Origin: Chloroflexota bacterium
GTDB lineage: Bacteria; Chloroflexota; Anaerolineae; Ardenticatenales; Ardenticatenaceae
DNA length: 19,366 nucleotides
Reading direction: 5' to 3'
Assembly: GCA_003520455.1 (NCBI GenBank)
Contig: DOUV01000384.1
Span: 1-19,366 of the forward strand
Shown here in pieces: positions 1 to 7,017 of this stretch. A program made the position numbers and the translations under genes. Each line of letters opens with the position of its first letter. The stretch's first letter is position 1. Below the pieces are notes generated by a model that was not told the DNA's origin, ran no database searches, and worked only from the letters and a program-made list of their open reading frames with translations.

Positions 1-18
1 TCATGTCGGATGACCCAC

Positions 19-1215
19 TAGGGCTGTGTCAACAGGGCCAACGCATCTTACTGAGAGAGGACTTTCAAGAGATAGTCCTGGGAGAGGGCGGCCTTGAGGC
101 GCTTGGCCTTGACACCAACTTTGGCGGAGCGCTCCTGTTTGAGGAGGTTAAGGGCGAGGTGGCGGAGGATAGCGAAGGTGTGGGCGGCATGGTCCATGCG
201 AACGCGGGAAAAGTCCTCGCGGAAGGAAACGTCCAAGACCCAATGGAGCCCGTTTTCGATGGACCAATGGGAGCGGGCGCATCGAGGAGGCGCCTGGCAT
301 CGCTGGGGAGACTCGAGATGAAGTCGTGGGTGTCAGTGGACGTATGACCAGCAACGGAGCGCTCCGAGATGAGCATGCCAAGGGTCTGCAAGCCAGGCCA
401 CTGGTCGCGGTCGCGCAGGACGTTCAAGGAGGTGGGGTCAGAAATGGACCAGCCCCGGCGGGTCTCGATCCGTCCGTGCCCTTTGCTGGTGGTTTCAAAG
501 AAGTCGGGGCGCACGTGGCGAAACTGCTCCTGGTGGGCCAGGGTGAAGAGGTCGTGCCCCTCCTCATAGAGTTGGGGGTGGTTCTCCTTGAGGGCGAAGA
601 GGTAATCGCCCCCCGTGCTGAGCACGCTCTGAGCAATAGCCTTCTGACAGCCCATCGCATCGGTGGTCACGATACCGGCTTTCAGGTCGAGCAGTTCGAG
701 CAGCGCCGGGATGGCTTTGATCTGGTTGGATTTCTCTTCGACCTTGAGTTGTCCCAGCACGAGCCGATGGTGACTTGCCCAGGCACTCACCCTGTGAATC
801 GCGCTTTTGCCTGGGCCTTGGTCGTGGCTGCCACGCAACTGCTGGCCATCCACCGCCACCACCGGCCCCTCGGTCACCCGAAAGACGGCTGGCACCCACT
901 CCAGGAAGCGCAGCTGGAACTGCTCGGGATCCAACCGGCGAAAGCCCCGCCCGAAGCTGTCGTGCGCAGGAATCCCGTTGGGCAATTCCAGCACCTTCCC
1001 CAGCCATTCTTCCTTCGCCTTACCGAACTCGGCGATCTCTACCCAGCTGTCGGCCCCACAAATCGCCCCGCACACCGCTATCACGATGATGTCGATCAGG
1101 TTGTGAAGCTTGCTCCGCTCGATCCGTGGCTCCTCGAGCGTCTCGAAATGCTCCACCAGGCTGATCCTGATAGGCTCGTCCATCTTGTGCCTCCTTCCTC
1201 TTCAAGAAGGCCCTA
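19..1215 (-). mobile_element. ISAs1-family insertion sequence
   Basis: The element holds one transposase gene on the minus strand. Weak terminal repeats start TAGGGC at 19 and end GCCCTA at 1215 (the first 6 bp identical, about 7 of the next 12 matching), giving about 1.2 kb, the normal ISAs1 size. The 8-10 bp target duplication expected for the family is not visible. The right end lies 1 bp from the left end of the following IS3-family element, so the original flank has been lost or rearranged. The boundaries are approximate. Confidence 0.65.
48..1183 (-). pseudogene. ISAs1-family transposase, frameshifted
   Basis: DDE transposase of the ISAs1 family (N-terminal DDE_Tnp_1-associated domain followed by the catalytic core). 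The start ATG at 1183 has AAGGAGG about 7 nt upstream. The N-terminal part with VVAVDGQQLRGS and the VTTDAMGCQK and FALKENHP segments is in one frame. Near 275-282 one base is missing in a GCGCCCGC run. The family sequence RSHWSIENGLHWVLDVSFRE then continues in another frame to the TAA at 48-50. With one base restored the protein would be about 378 residues, full length for the family. As written, it lacks the C-terminal catalytic Glu region. The cause is either inactivation or a sequencing indel; ISAs1 elements are not known for programmed frameshifting. Confidence 0.85.
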
Positions 1216-1279
1216 TTGGAGTGAACCCCTGATTTGAGACAAGCGGTTAAGGTGGTATTCTCCCGAGAGGAGGCCACCG

Positions 1280-1582
1280 ATGAGCAGAAAGCGACGCCAG
1301 TTCAGCCGGGAGTTCAAGCTCCAAGTGATCCGAGAAGTCGAGGCAGGAAAGAGCCTGGCCCAAGCATCCCGGGAACACGAAGTCCATCCGAATCTGATTC
1401 GGAAATGGCAAGCCCAATACGCCATGTATGCTGAGCAGGCCTTTGCCGGGAACGGCAAGGCGTACAGTGACGAAGCCAAGATCGCTGAGCTGGAGCGGCT
1501 GATCGGCCAGCTCACGATCGAGAATGCGTTTCTAAAAAAGCTCTTGGGACGGCTGGAAGCCAAGCAAGCCGGCGGGAACTGA
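1280..1582 (+). CDS. IS3-family transposase OrfA
   Basis: 100-residue DNA-binding subunit. Residues 1-50 form the helix-turn-helix region typical of IS3 OrfA (RRQFSREFKLQVIREVEAG, then HEVHPNLIRKW). Residues about 66-90 contain the heptad-leucine segment that mediates multimerisation. A GAGAGGAGG run lies 6-8 nt before the ATG. The gene ends in TGA at 1580-1582, just before orfB in the -1 frame. A slippery heptamer inside the gene allows production of the fused OrfAB transposase. The product binds the terminal repeats; alone it usually acts as a regulator of transposition. Intact. Confidence 0.9.
   Translation: MSRKRRQFSREFKLQVIREVEAGKSLAQASREHEVHPNLIRKWQAQYAMYAEQAFAGNGKAYSDEAKIAELERLIGQLTIENAFLKKLLGRLEAKQAGGN
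1534..1540 (+). promoter_or_regulatory. -1 programmed frameshift heptamer AAAAAAG
   Basis: A_AAA_AAG lies in exactly the phase needed for tandem -1 slippage from the OrfA frame (CTA AAA AAG). After the slip, reading continues from 1540 in the frame that runs without a stop into orfB at 1588. This is the classical IS3-family arrangement for making OrfAB. Confidence 0.85.
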
Positions 1583-2329
1583 GCCAGATGGTCGTCCAAG
1601 AAGAAGCGCAGGCCGGACAGATCGCGCGGTTGTGTGAGGCGCTGGGCCTCTCGCGCGCCACCTTCTATCGCTACCGGAACGCTGGCGAGCCGGTAGATCC
1701 CAACATGGAGTTGCGCGATCAGATTCAGCGCCTGGCGCTGGAGTTTCCGGCCTCTGGCTATCGGCGGATTACGGCACAGTTGCAGCGCGAGGGCGTGGCG
1801 GTGAACCACAAGCGGGTGTTGCGTCTGATGCGCGAAGACAACCTGCTCTGTTTGCGCCACCGGCGCTTTGTGGTCACAACCGATTCTGATCACGACTTGC
1901 CAGTCTACCCCAATCTGGTGCCAACCTTGCAGCTGACGGGGATCAATCAACTCTGGATCGCCGATCTCACCTCCGTCCGGCTGCGGCACGAGTTCATCTC
2001 CCTGGCCGTCATCCTGGATGCCTTCAGTCGGCGCTGCATCGGCTGGGAATTGGCCCGCCATCTGGATGCCCGTCTGACGATCGCCGCGCTCCAGCAGGTG
2101 CTCACCGAGCGCCCTGTCGGCCCGGCCTTAGGGCATCACTCTGACCGTGGCGTTCAGTATGCCAGCCAGGCCTACACCCAATTGCTCAAAGACCACGGCA
2201 TTCAGATCAGCATGAGTCGGCGGGCCAATCCTTACGATCATGCCCAAGCTGAGAGCTTCATCAAAACCCTGAGTAGGGTGGGCCGTCAGCGAGTTACTTG
2301 GGTAAGCACTTTTCTGGCGGCCTCCCTCC

Positions 2330-2363
2330 AAACCGTGTGTGACCGTTTCCGGTCGCACGGCTT
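2330..2363 (-). ncRNA. Group II intron domain V hairpin
   Basis: 34 nt on the minus strand. A lower stem of eight pairs plus one C-A mismatch contains the AGC catalytic triad with a G-U wobble (AAGCCGTG against CACGGTTT). A two-nt bulge (AC) follows on the 3' side, then an upper stem of five pairs (GACCG/CGGTC) closed by a GAAA tetraloop. Length, triad, bulge and GNRA loop all match the domain V consensus. Domain VI follows at 2329-2273, with a stem GGGaGG/CCaCCC and the unpaired branch-point A seven nt from the intron end. Confidence 0.9.
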
Positions 2364-2372
2364 TCCAGTCGT

Positions 2373-2432
2373 CTATTCCGAGTGTTCTCGGATCACACCG
2401 AAGATTGTTTCGGCCTCACGCATCTCGCGCAT
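2373..2432 (-). pseudogene. Remnant of intron-encoded protein N-terminus in domain IV
   Basis: A 19-codon ORF beginning MREMREAETIFGVIREHSE lies inside the domain IV stem (GTCGTCT at 2368-2374 pairs with AGACGAC at 2451-2457). The AETIFGVIRE stretch resembles the extreme N-terminus of many group II reverse transcriptases (AETVLGIIRERG-type starts, from memory of the family). The rest of the roughly 500-residue protein is absent. This suggests the intron descends from an ORF-containing parent by internal deletion of the maturase gene. Confidence 0.5.
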
Positions 2433-3133
2433 CTCACGTTCTTCCGAGTGAGACGACCTGTCCCCCTTCGCCGTGTAGCTGGCTTTCCCAGCCGCTGACT
2501 ACTATGGGGACTCCGTCACCATGGGGCTCGCGCCCGGGAGGTGATCCCGTGTTCTTGAGGCGTTGAACGTATCGAGCGTGACGGAGGTGTCCCATTCATC
2601 TCCTTGAATGAAGTCGTTCTTCATCGCCCAGAAGTTGGTAGGTTGAGATGACCATATTTGCGTCATCCGATCCTCCTGGCAGGGCTGGTAGATGCTGTAG
2701 CCCTGGACGCCTCCTTTCGTCGCTGGAGATTGGGTTTCAAGCAGTGTCGCCTTCACCGTATCACGCGGGTCTTGCGGCACGCTCCTTTCAGCACCTTCCA
2801 GGAGACACCGCTTTCCCACCATGCTATGGTCCCTTTAAGCTTTCGCTGCCGGTAAGGTGGGTGACCCAGAAGTCTCCTTCCAAACTTCTCCTCACTGCGT
2901 GAGGGATTCAACGTCCAATGACACGGCGCACAAGAAGAGGAGGTCTACCTCAACGAGTACGAAACCCTCTCCGATGCCAGAGCATCAATCACCCGTTTCC
3001 TGGATGAGGTCTATAATTGGAAGCGCCTGCACTCCGCCCTCGGCTATTTGCCGCCGGCCGAGTTTGAGCCGGCCTTCTCCCACCCAACCCCACCTTAACT
3101 TCTTGTCTCATTTTCGGGGTGCACTCCATCTTT

Positions 3134-3214
3134 TTAACCACTGACTAGTTCTTTTGTCGTGCTGCCAGCACCTTCATCAAACTCCCATCCTGCCACGAGA
3201 TTGTCTTCGGTCAT
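3134..3214 (-). pseudogene. N-terminal fragment of a LamG-like carbohydrate-binding/glycosidase protein
   Basis: Twenty-six codons starting at ATG 3214, with AGGAG nine nt upstream. The text LVAGWEFDEGAGSTTKEL matches the start of concanavalin A-like (LamG) domains, usually written W.FDEG.G.T..D..G. The frame ends in TAA at 3134-3136, six bases from the right end of the IS3 element, so the remainder of the gene has been lost at this junction. LamG domains occur N-terminal to GH32 and other secreted glycosidases, and a GH32 gene lies just upstream on the same strand. The fragment may therefore be the start of a second sugar-hydrolase gene of the same operon. The family reading rests on about 18 residues. 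Confidence 0.5.
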
Positions 3215-3454
3215 TGATGTCACTCCTGTTTTCTATGCATGGCGAAGTGGGGCCATCGATAGATTGCCCGCCCTACCAGGAATCGGCGCTGGTCGAGCCG
3301 GAACGGCGCCACAAGCTGAGATCAGCACGACGGAGAAGGATACTCACTCTAAGACATAGCCTGTGACCACCAGCGCCAATACCCGCTTTTCAGTCACCAG
3401 CGCAGCCCGCCTCACCTCGGAAGCGACAAGAGCTTAGGCATCCGTGAAGCTGGT
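3215..3454 (-). other. Intergenic spacer downstream of the GH32 gene
   Basis: No recognisable gene. The minus-strand sequence supplies the ribosome binding site of the LamG fragment at its far end. No hairpin followed by a T-run was found, so a terminator after the GH32 gene is not evident. Confidence 0.4.
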
Positions 3455-4873
3455 TTACCAGATTGATTGAAGTTCCCAAATCTCTGCTGTTCTCAGCCGG
3501 GTGTCTCCGCCGTGTGCAAAGAACGATACGCGCAGACTGTCGTCGCGTGTTGGATAAATGCGGCTCGTCAGACATAGACGATCATTGGCAAAAATCTCGA
3601 TGACCGAATGATCAAAAAAGACGTGCAGCTTGAGCGGCTCGCCCTCGCCCAGCGTCAGGGGAGCAATTTGCGTGTCGAAGTCAACATCTCCAACAGCATT
3701 GGACAGTCGCCGGTCGACACATAGTTGACCTCTCTCACAGTTGAACACGATTTTAGTTTGCTCTTCTCCTTGCGGAGATTGCGCCAGAATCAGGCCAATT
3801 TCCGCTGCCGCGTCTGGTTGCCACGCCAGCAGGATTTCAAGCTGGTTGCTCTGGATGTCGACTTGATATGGGACGCCAGTAGCCAGTGAAAGGTCTTCGC
3901 CGTAATAGTAGGTTCTCCGCAGTTGTTGAAGCTCGCGTGCAGGCTCAACACCCAGATACCCCCCTGGCCGGAGGGTGAGTACTCGCGGCACAGATTGAAT
4001 ACCTGACCAGCCCGCTTCGATATCCTTTTGCTCGCTGCGCCCTTCCCAGATCCAACCGATCAACACGCGGCGTCCCTGATCATCGAGGAATGTTTGAGGC
4101 GCGTAGAAGTAGCGCCCGTAATCCAGCCTGCGGTGAACTTCTGGGTGGAATCTTCTGCCATCAAACGTCCCGATAAAATAATCTACATTGGCGCGAGGTG
4201 TCACCGAGACGATCAGAACCCATTTGTCTCCCAACGGGAAAGGCGCCGGACATTCCCATCCCTTGTTAGGCAGACCACTATCATCAACCAGCAGTGGGCC
4301 GATGTACTCCCACTCGTGTAAATCTGGGGATTTGTAGAGGAGGACAGCACCGCCCACACGCTTGATCCCAGCGCCTAGCGCCATATACCACGAGCCGCCA
4401 TCTCGAAAGACACACGGATCACGGAAGCCAAATAGATCAAGGTCAGGAGGTGGGGCGGCAATTACCGGATCGGCGCGTTTTTTCCAGGACACCAGATCGT
4501 CGATTCCGACGGCGAGGCACTGGACTTCAGGGAAAACGCCGGTGTAGATGAGGGTGGGGACACCATTGTTATCAACCGCACAACCTGAATAAACACCCCC
4601 TTTATCAGGTCCGCCCGGCGTTGGTGCGAGAGCAATTGGCAGGTGTTCCCAATGAACTAAGTCCTTACTGACAGCGTGACCCCAGTGCATGTCAGCATGA
4701 AATGCTCCGTTGGGGTTATGCTGATAGAAAAGATGGTATTCGCCCTTCCACTGGATCAGGCCATTGGGATCGTTCATCCAGTTGGAGGATGGCAGAAAGT
4801 GATACTGCGGGCGGTGCGGATCCTGGCGAAGCGGCTCCGCCCGGATAGCGTCGGGTTGTGGACGTTGGTTCAT
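3455..4873 (-). CDS. Glycoside hydrolase family 32 beta-fructosidase (invertase/levanase type)
   Basis: A 472-residue retaining beta-fructosidase that hydrolyses sucrose or fructans. The three GH32 active-site blocks are present: WMNDPNG with nucleophile Asp35, FRDPC with transition-state-stabilising Asp152, and WECP with acid/base Glu207. Residues about 22-330 form the five-bladed propeller and the remainder is the C-terminal beta-sandwich (FFDHSVIEIFANDR block). There is no signal peptide, so it is probably cytoplasmic and acts on imported sugar or short fructans. The start at 4873 is preferred over one 60 nt upstream because it follows the stop of the preceding gene by 26 nt, has a GGAGAGG run before it and gives the normal family N-terminus. 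It ends in TAA, appears intact, and follows an oxidoreductase gene in the same direction. Confidence 0.93.
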   Translation of the reverse strand: MNQRPQPDAIRAEPLRQDPHRPQYHFLPSSNWMNDPNGLIQWKGEYHLFYQHNPNGAFHADMHWGHAVSKDLVHWEHLPIALAPTPGGPDKGGVYSGCAVDNNGVPTLIYTGVFPEVQCLAVGIDDLVSWKKRADPVIAAPPPDLDLFGFRDPCVFRDGGSWYMALGAGIKRVGGAVLLYKSPDLHEWEYIGPLLVDDSGLPNKGWECPAPFPLGDKWVLIVSVTPRANVDYFIGTFDGRRFHPEVHRRLDYGRYFYAPQTFLDDQGRRVLIGWIWEGRSEQKDIEAGWSGIQSVPRVLTLRPGGYLGVEPARELQQLRRTYYYGEDLSLATGVPYQVDIQSNQLEILLAWQPDAAAEIGLILAQSPQGEEQTKIVFNCERGQLCVDRRLSNAVGDVDFDTQIAPLTLGEGEPLKLHVFFDHSVIEIFANDRLCLTSRIYPTRDDSLRVSFFAHGGDTRLRTAEIWELQSIW

Positions 4874-4899
4874 GATGGTTGGGATGCCTCTCCTTGGCC

Positions 4900-6069
4900 C
4901 TACGAAACTCGCGCCGCCGGCACGTTGCCCCACTGCTGGCGGGCAGCTTCGATCGTATCCTCATAAGTATGCGCTGCGCCTGAAAGCACGTCGGCCACGG
5001 CAACCGGGCGCCCCGTTGTCGCCGCCTCGAGGCACGCGTACACAATCGCCAGCGCCTCCAACGCCAGTTTGCCACTGCTCAGCGGTGGAGCCCCCGCCGT
5101 GATCAGCGCATGGAGCTCCCCGAAGGAGTGCGCGATGGGGTCAGCGGGAATGCGATCGTCCTCATAGGGCTTGACGACTTCGTCCAATTGCCGCTGGTCG
5201 CCTCCGTCCTTCTGCGTCGTGCCGGCCGTGAAATTCACGACGCCCTCCGTGCCGTAGACGAGGACCGCACCGAAGGGCGCCCCGTGTCCGGCTGACGCGA
5301 CCAGCCAGTGCCCAAGCACGCCCGTCTCGAAGCGGAGCACCGCCAGAGCGGAATCTTCGGTGTCGACTGTGAAGGTGCCGTGCTTCTCGTCGCGGCGCAC
5401 GGGCTCGAAGGTTTTGGTCAGCGCATACGCCTCCACGACCGAGCCCAGCGCCTCCAGAAACCACTGCGCGCGGTGTACGCCGTGGTCGAGGAACCAACCC
5501 GCGCCAGCTATACCCTTCAAGTGGCGCCAGGGGGTTCCTGCGAAGAATCCCCCGTATAGGACAGTGACCGCGTAGTCGAGGAGCATGGTCGGGACACCGA
5601 CCAGCCCCCCATCATGGAGCGCGGCCAGGACCGCACGCGTCCTTCGGCCCAGTACCGATGGTTCTGACACGACCATCGCTCGGCCCTTTTCCTGGGCGTA
5701 CTCGATGATCCGCCGCCCCTCGGCGATGGTGAGGGCGATTGGCTTCTGCACCTGAAGATGCAGACCCGCATCCAGGCAGTCCCTGGCAATCTGCCAATGG
5801 AGGTTGTGCGGGACCAAGAGGCTCACCACATCCAGTGCTTCGCGCTCCAGCATCTGCCGATAGTCGCCGTAGACCGACGGGCGCTGGCCCAGAGTTGTCT
5901 CAGCCTCCGCCGCGAGGGCCTCGTGCGCCTCCGCCCGGGGATCGGCCAGCGCCACCAACTCGTACAGACGCTCCGCACCTGCCCAACCCTGCTGGTTCAC
6001 CTCGGCCACGCCGCGTAGGTGCCAACTGGCGATCCCGCCCGTCCCGATGAAGGCGAGCTTGAGTGTCAT
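4900..6069 (-). CDS. Gfo/Idh/MocA-family NAD(P)-dependent oxidoreductase
   Basis: A 389-residue enzyme of the glucose-fructose oxidoreductase/inositol dehydrogenase family. The N-terminal Rossmann fold shows GTGGIA at residues 9-14 and an acidic residue region after the second strand (ALADPRAE). The family EKP motif appears as QKP with Lys109-Pro110. The C-terminal half carries the GWFLDHGVHRAQW segment (Asp195, His199), the catalytic/substrate loop equivalent. It has a strong ribosome binding site, AGGAGG, seven nt before ATG. The substrate cannot be told from sequence; sugar or polyol oxidation or epimerisation fits the neighbouring GH32 gene. It terminates in TAG at 4900-4902. If this were read through, translation would stop nine codons later in an ATGA overlap with the GH32 start. 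Confidence 0.9.
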   Translation of the reverse strand: MTLKLAFIGTGGIASWHLRGVAEVNQQGWAGAERLYELVALADPRAEAHEALAAEAETTLGQRPSVYGDYRQMLEREALDVVSLLVPHNLHWQIARDCLDAGLHLQVQKPIALTIAEGRRIIEYAQEKGRAMVVSEPSVLGRRTRAVLAALHDGGLVGVPTMLLDYAVTVLYGGFFAGTPWRHLKGIAGAGWFLDHGVHRAQWFLEALGSVVEAYALTKTFEPVRRDEKHGTFTVDTEDSALAVLRFETGVLGHWLVASAGHGAPFGAVLVYGTEGVVNFTAGTTQKDGGDQRQLDEVVKPYEDDRIPADPIAHSFGELHALITAGAPPLSSGKLALEALAIVYACLEAATTGRPVAVADVLSGAAHTYEDTIEAARQQWGNVPAARVS

Positions 6070-6148
6070 AGGATTCCTCCTGAAGGAGAGTTGTGGCCAT
6101 CACCCCGCGACGGCGGCGTCCTGATTAATGATGGCCGTTTTTTCACAC

Positions 6149-6773
6149 TCACGTCTTGCTCTCAGTCACCACTTCGCCAATGGTTGCAGGAAGGATGCAT
6201 GACTCCTGGTAAATCACGTTGTATTTGATCTGGATCATGTCGAAGAGCCCGGTATCGAGGAACGGCCGCAGGCTCGCCGGCTCCTCACACGTGATGCCGG
6301 CAAGGCGAATCTTGCCCTCCTGCTTGAGCTGCTGGAAAGCGTCCATCGGTCCGCCCTCCATGATCCAACGGAAGTCGTCCGGCGTGTATGGATAGCCGGT
6401 ATCGCCGTGGAACTGGATCACGTCCAGGTAGTCGGTGCGCAGCCGACGCAGCGATCCTTCCACCGACTGGAGGATCTGCTCCTTGGCACGACCCTTCCAC
6501 GCCGTCTTTGTGGCGATGGAGACGCGGGGGCGGAGCCCGTCCAGCGCCAGCCCCATCAGCTCCTCGCTGCGGCCGTCGCCGTAGCTTGGGGCGGTGTCGA
6601 AGTAGTTATAGCCTACATCGACCGCGTGGCGAAGCACCTTGATCACAGAGCGCGTCTCGGCATCGCCGTGAGGGTCCCACACTTCGTTGTAGTTGCGGAT
6701 GCCGATCGGTGCGCCGCCGCAGCCGATTTTGGGAAACGTCCAAGCCAGTACGCCCCAGAGTTCGATATTGCAT
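6149..6773 (-). pseudogene. Aldo/keto reductase, frameshifted and C-terminally truncated
   Basis: The gene starts MQYRTLGRTGLDVS at ATG 6773, with AAGGA nine nt upstream. One extra base in a CCCAAAA run near 6726-6733 shifts the frame. The aldo/keto reductase sequence then continues with GGAPIGIRNYN in a different frame. The catalytic tetrad is recognisable across the two parts: Asp and Tyr in DTAPSYGDG, Lys in IATKTAW and His in VIQFHGD. The barrel stops after FDMIQIKYNVIYQ and a short unrelated tail ending in TGA, whereas family members run about 300-330 residues, so roughly the last 90 are missing. It was probably a sugar or aldehyde reductase of the same catabolic cluster and is now non-functional. 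Confidence 0.85.
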
Positions 6774-6843
6774 CGCTCGTTCCTTCTCAATCTTTCCTGC
6801 TTCGCCAGTCCTTGCTCGTCGTTCCGCTGAGCCGCCAGGCCGG

Positions 6844-7017
6844 CTATGCCAGTTGGCCCACCACGATCTCGTGATCCTCGATCCGAGCCACGTCCACCAG
6901 GCGTTCCTCGTCCGGTAGGCGCCATGCTGCATCCGCTTCCGAGACAAGGAGGCGCACAGGTACGTACAGTTTTCTCCTGGGTGTCGATTGCGTCCTCTCT
7001 TTGGCTAGCTCGTCAGG
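6844..7017 (-). pseudogene. C-terminal tail fragment of a GHL6-like glycosidase
   Basis: An open stretch without a start codon that ends in TAG at 6844-6846. Its last residues, VRLLVSEADAAW then VARIEDHEIVVGQLA, align with the end of the glycosidase encoded immediately upstream (ARCLVSGRTLPV then LPELLDHEIVVFDLT). It appears to be the tail of a diverged paralogue left after deletion of its body. The aldo/keto reductase start is 71 nt downstream. Confidence 0.5.

Larger units (their letters stand above)
2273..2931 (-). mobile_element. ORF-less group II intron (ribozyme), antisense in IS3 orfB
   Basis: Read on the minus strand, the segment starts GTGCGCC at 2931, matching the group II 5' consensus GUGYG, and ends CCCTAC at 2273, matching the AY 3' end. 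Domain V (34 nt) and a domain VI stem with a bulged A are present. Candidate exon-binding sites match the 5' exon: EBS2 AGGAGG (2677-2672) pairs with IBS2 CCTCCT, and EBS1 AAGAA (about 2622-2617) pairs with IBS1 TTCTT. Both lie about 255 and 311 nt from the 5' end, the usual domain I positions. Domain IV is only about 90 nt and contains no reverse transcriptase, so mobility would need a maturase supplied from elsewhere. Excision restores the IS3 frame precisely, which fixes the boundaries. Confidence 0.88.
1588..3098 (+). pseudogene. IS3-family transposase OrfB, split by an antisense group II intron
   Basis: Catalytic subunit with an rve/DDE domain. The visible segments are ATFYRYRN and the HTH_21 region, the first Asp in WIADLTSV, the second in HHSDRGVQYAS and the Glu in AQAESFIKTL. 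At 2272 the gene is interrupted by a 659-nt intron on the opposite strand and resumes at 2932 with [10 protein letters not shown], ending with TAA at 3096-3098. Joining 1588-2272 to 2932-3098 gives an unbroken 284-codon frame with the junction codon AAA (KTLKEEEVYLN), which is exactly what the family has there. Because the intron is antisense, splicing of the transposase mRNA cannot remove it. The OrfB message is therefore truncated after the catalytic Glu and ends in intron-derived residues. Translation probably enters mainly by frameshifting from orfA. Confidence 0.9.
1217..3128 (+). mobile_element. IS3-family insertion sequence carrying a group II intron
   Basis: Imperfect 35-bp terminal inverted repeats (1217-1251 and 3094-3128; about 28 of 35 match) begin TGGAGTG at both outer ends, in the TG...CA form of IS3 elements. 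The element is 1912 bp, but 659 bp of that is an intron, leaving 1253 bp, a normal IS3 size. Inside are orfA, a -1 frameshift site and orfB. Flanking bases (TAT on the left, TCT on the right) do not form a target duplication, so one or both flanks have been rearranged since insertion. The left end sits 1 bp from the ISAs1 end. Confidence 0.9.

Noticed and set aside
326..1237. Long plus-strand ORF of 303 codons opposite the ISAs1 transposase
   Set aside because: It is the complementary shadow of a clearly recognised transposase; it has no ribosome binding site or family similarity.
1213..2061. 282-codon minus-strand ORF opposite IS3 orfA/orfB
   Set aside because: The plus strand carries full IS3 motifs and the frameshift heptamer; the minus ORF is its shadow.
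2502..2822. 106-codon minus-strand ORF inside the group II intron
   Set aside because: It lies in domains I-III of the ribozyme and shows no reverse-transcriptase or maturase similarity; structural RNA explains the sequence.
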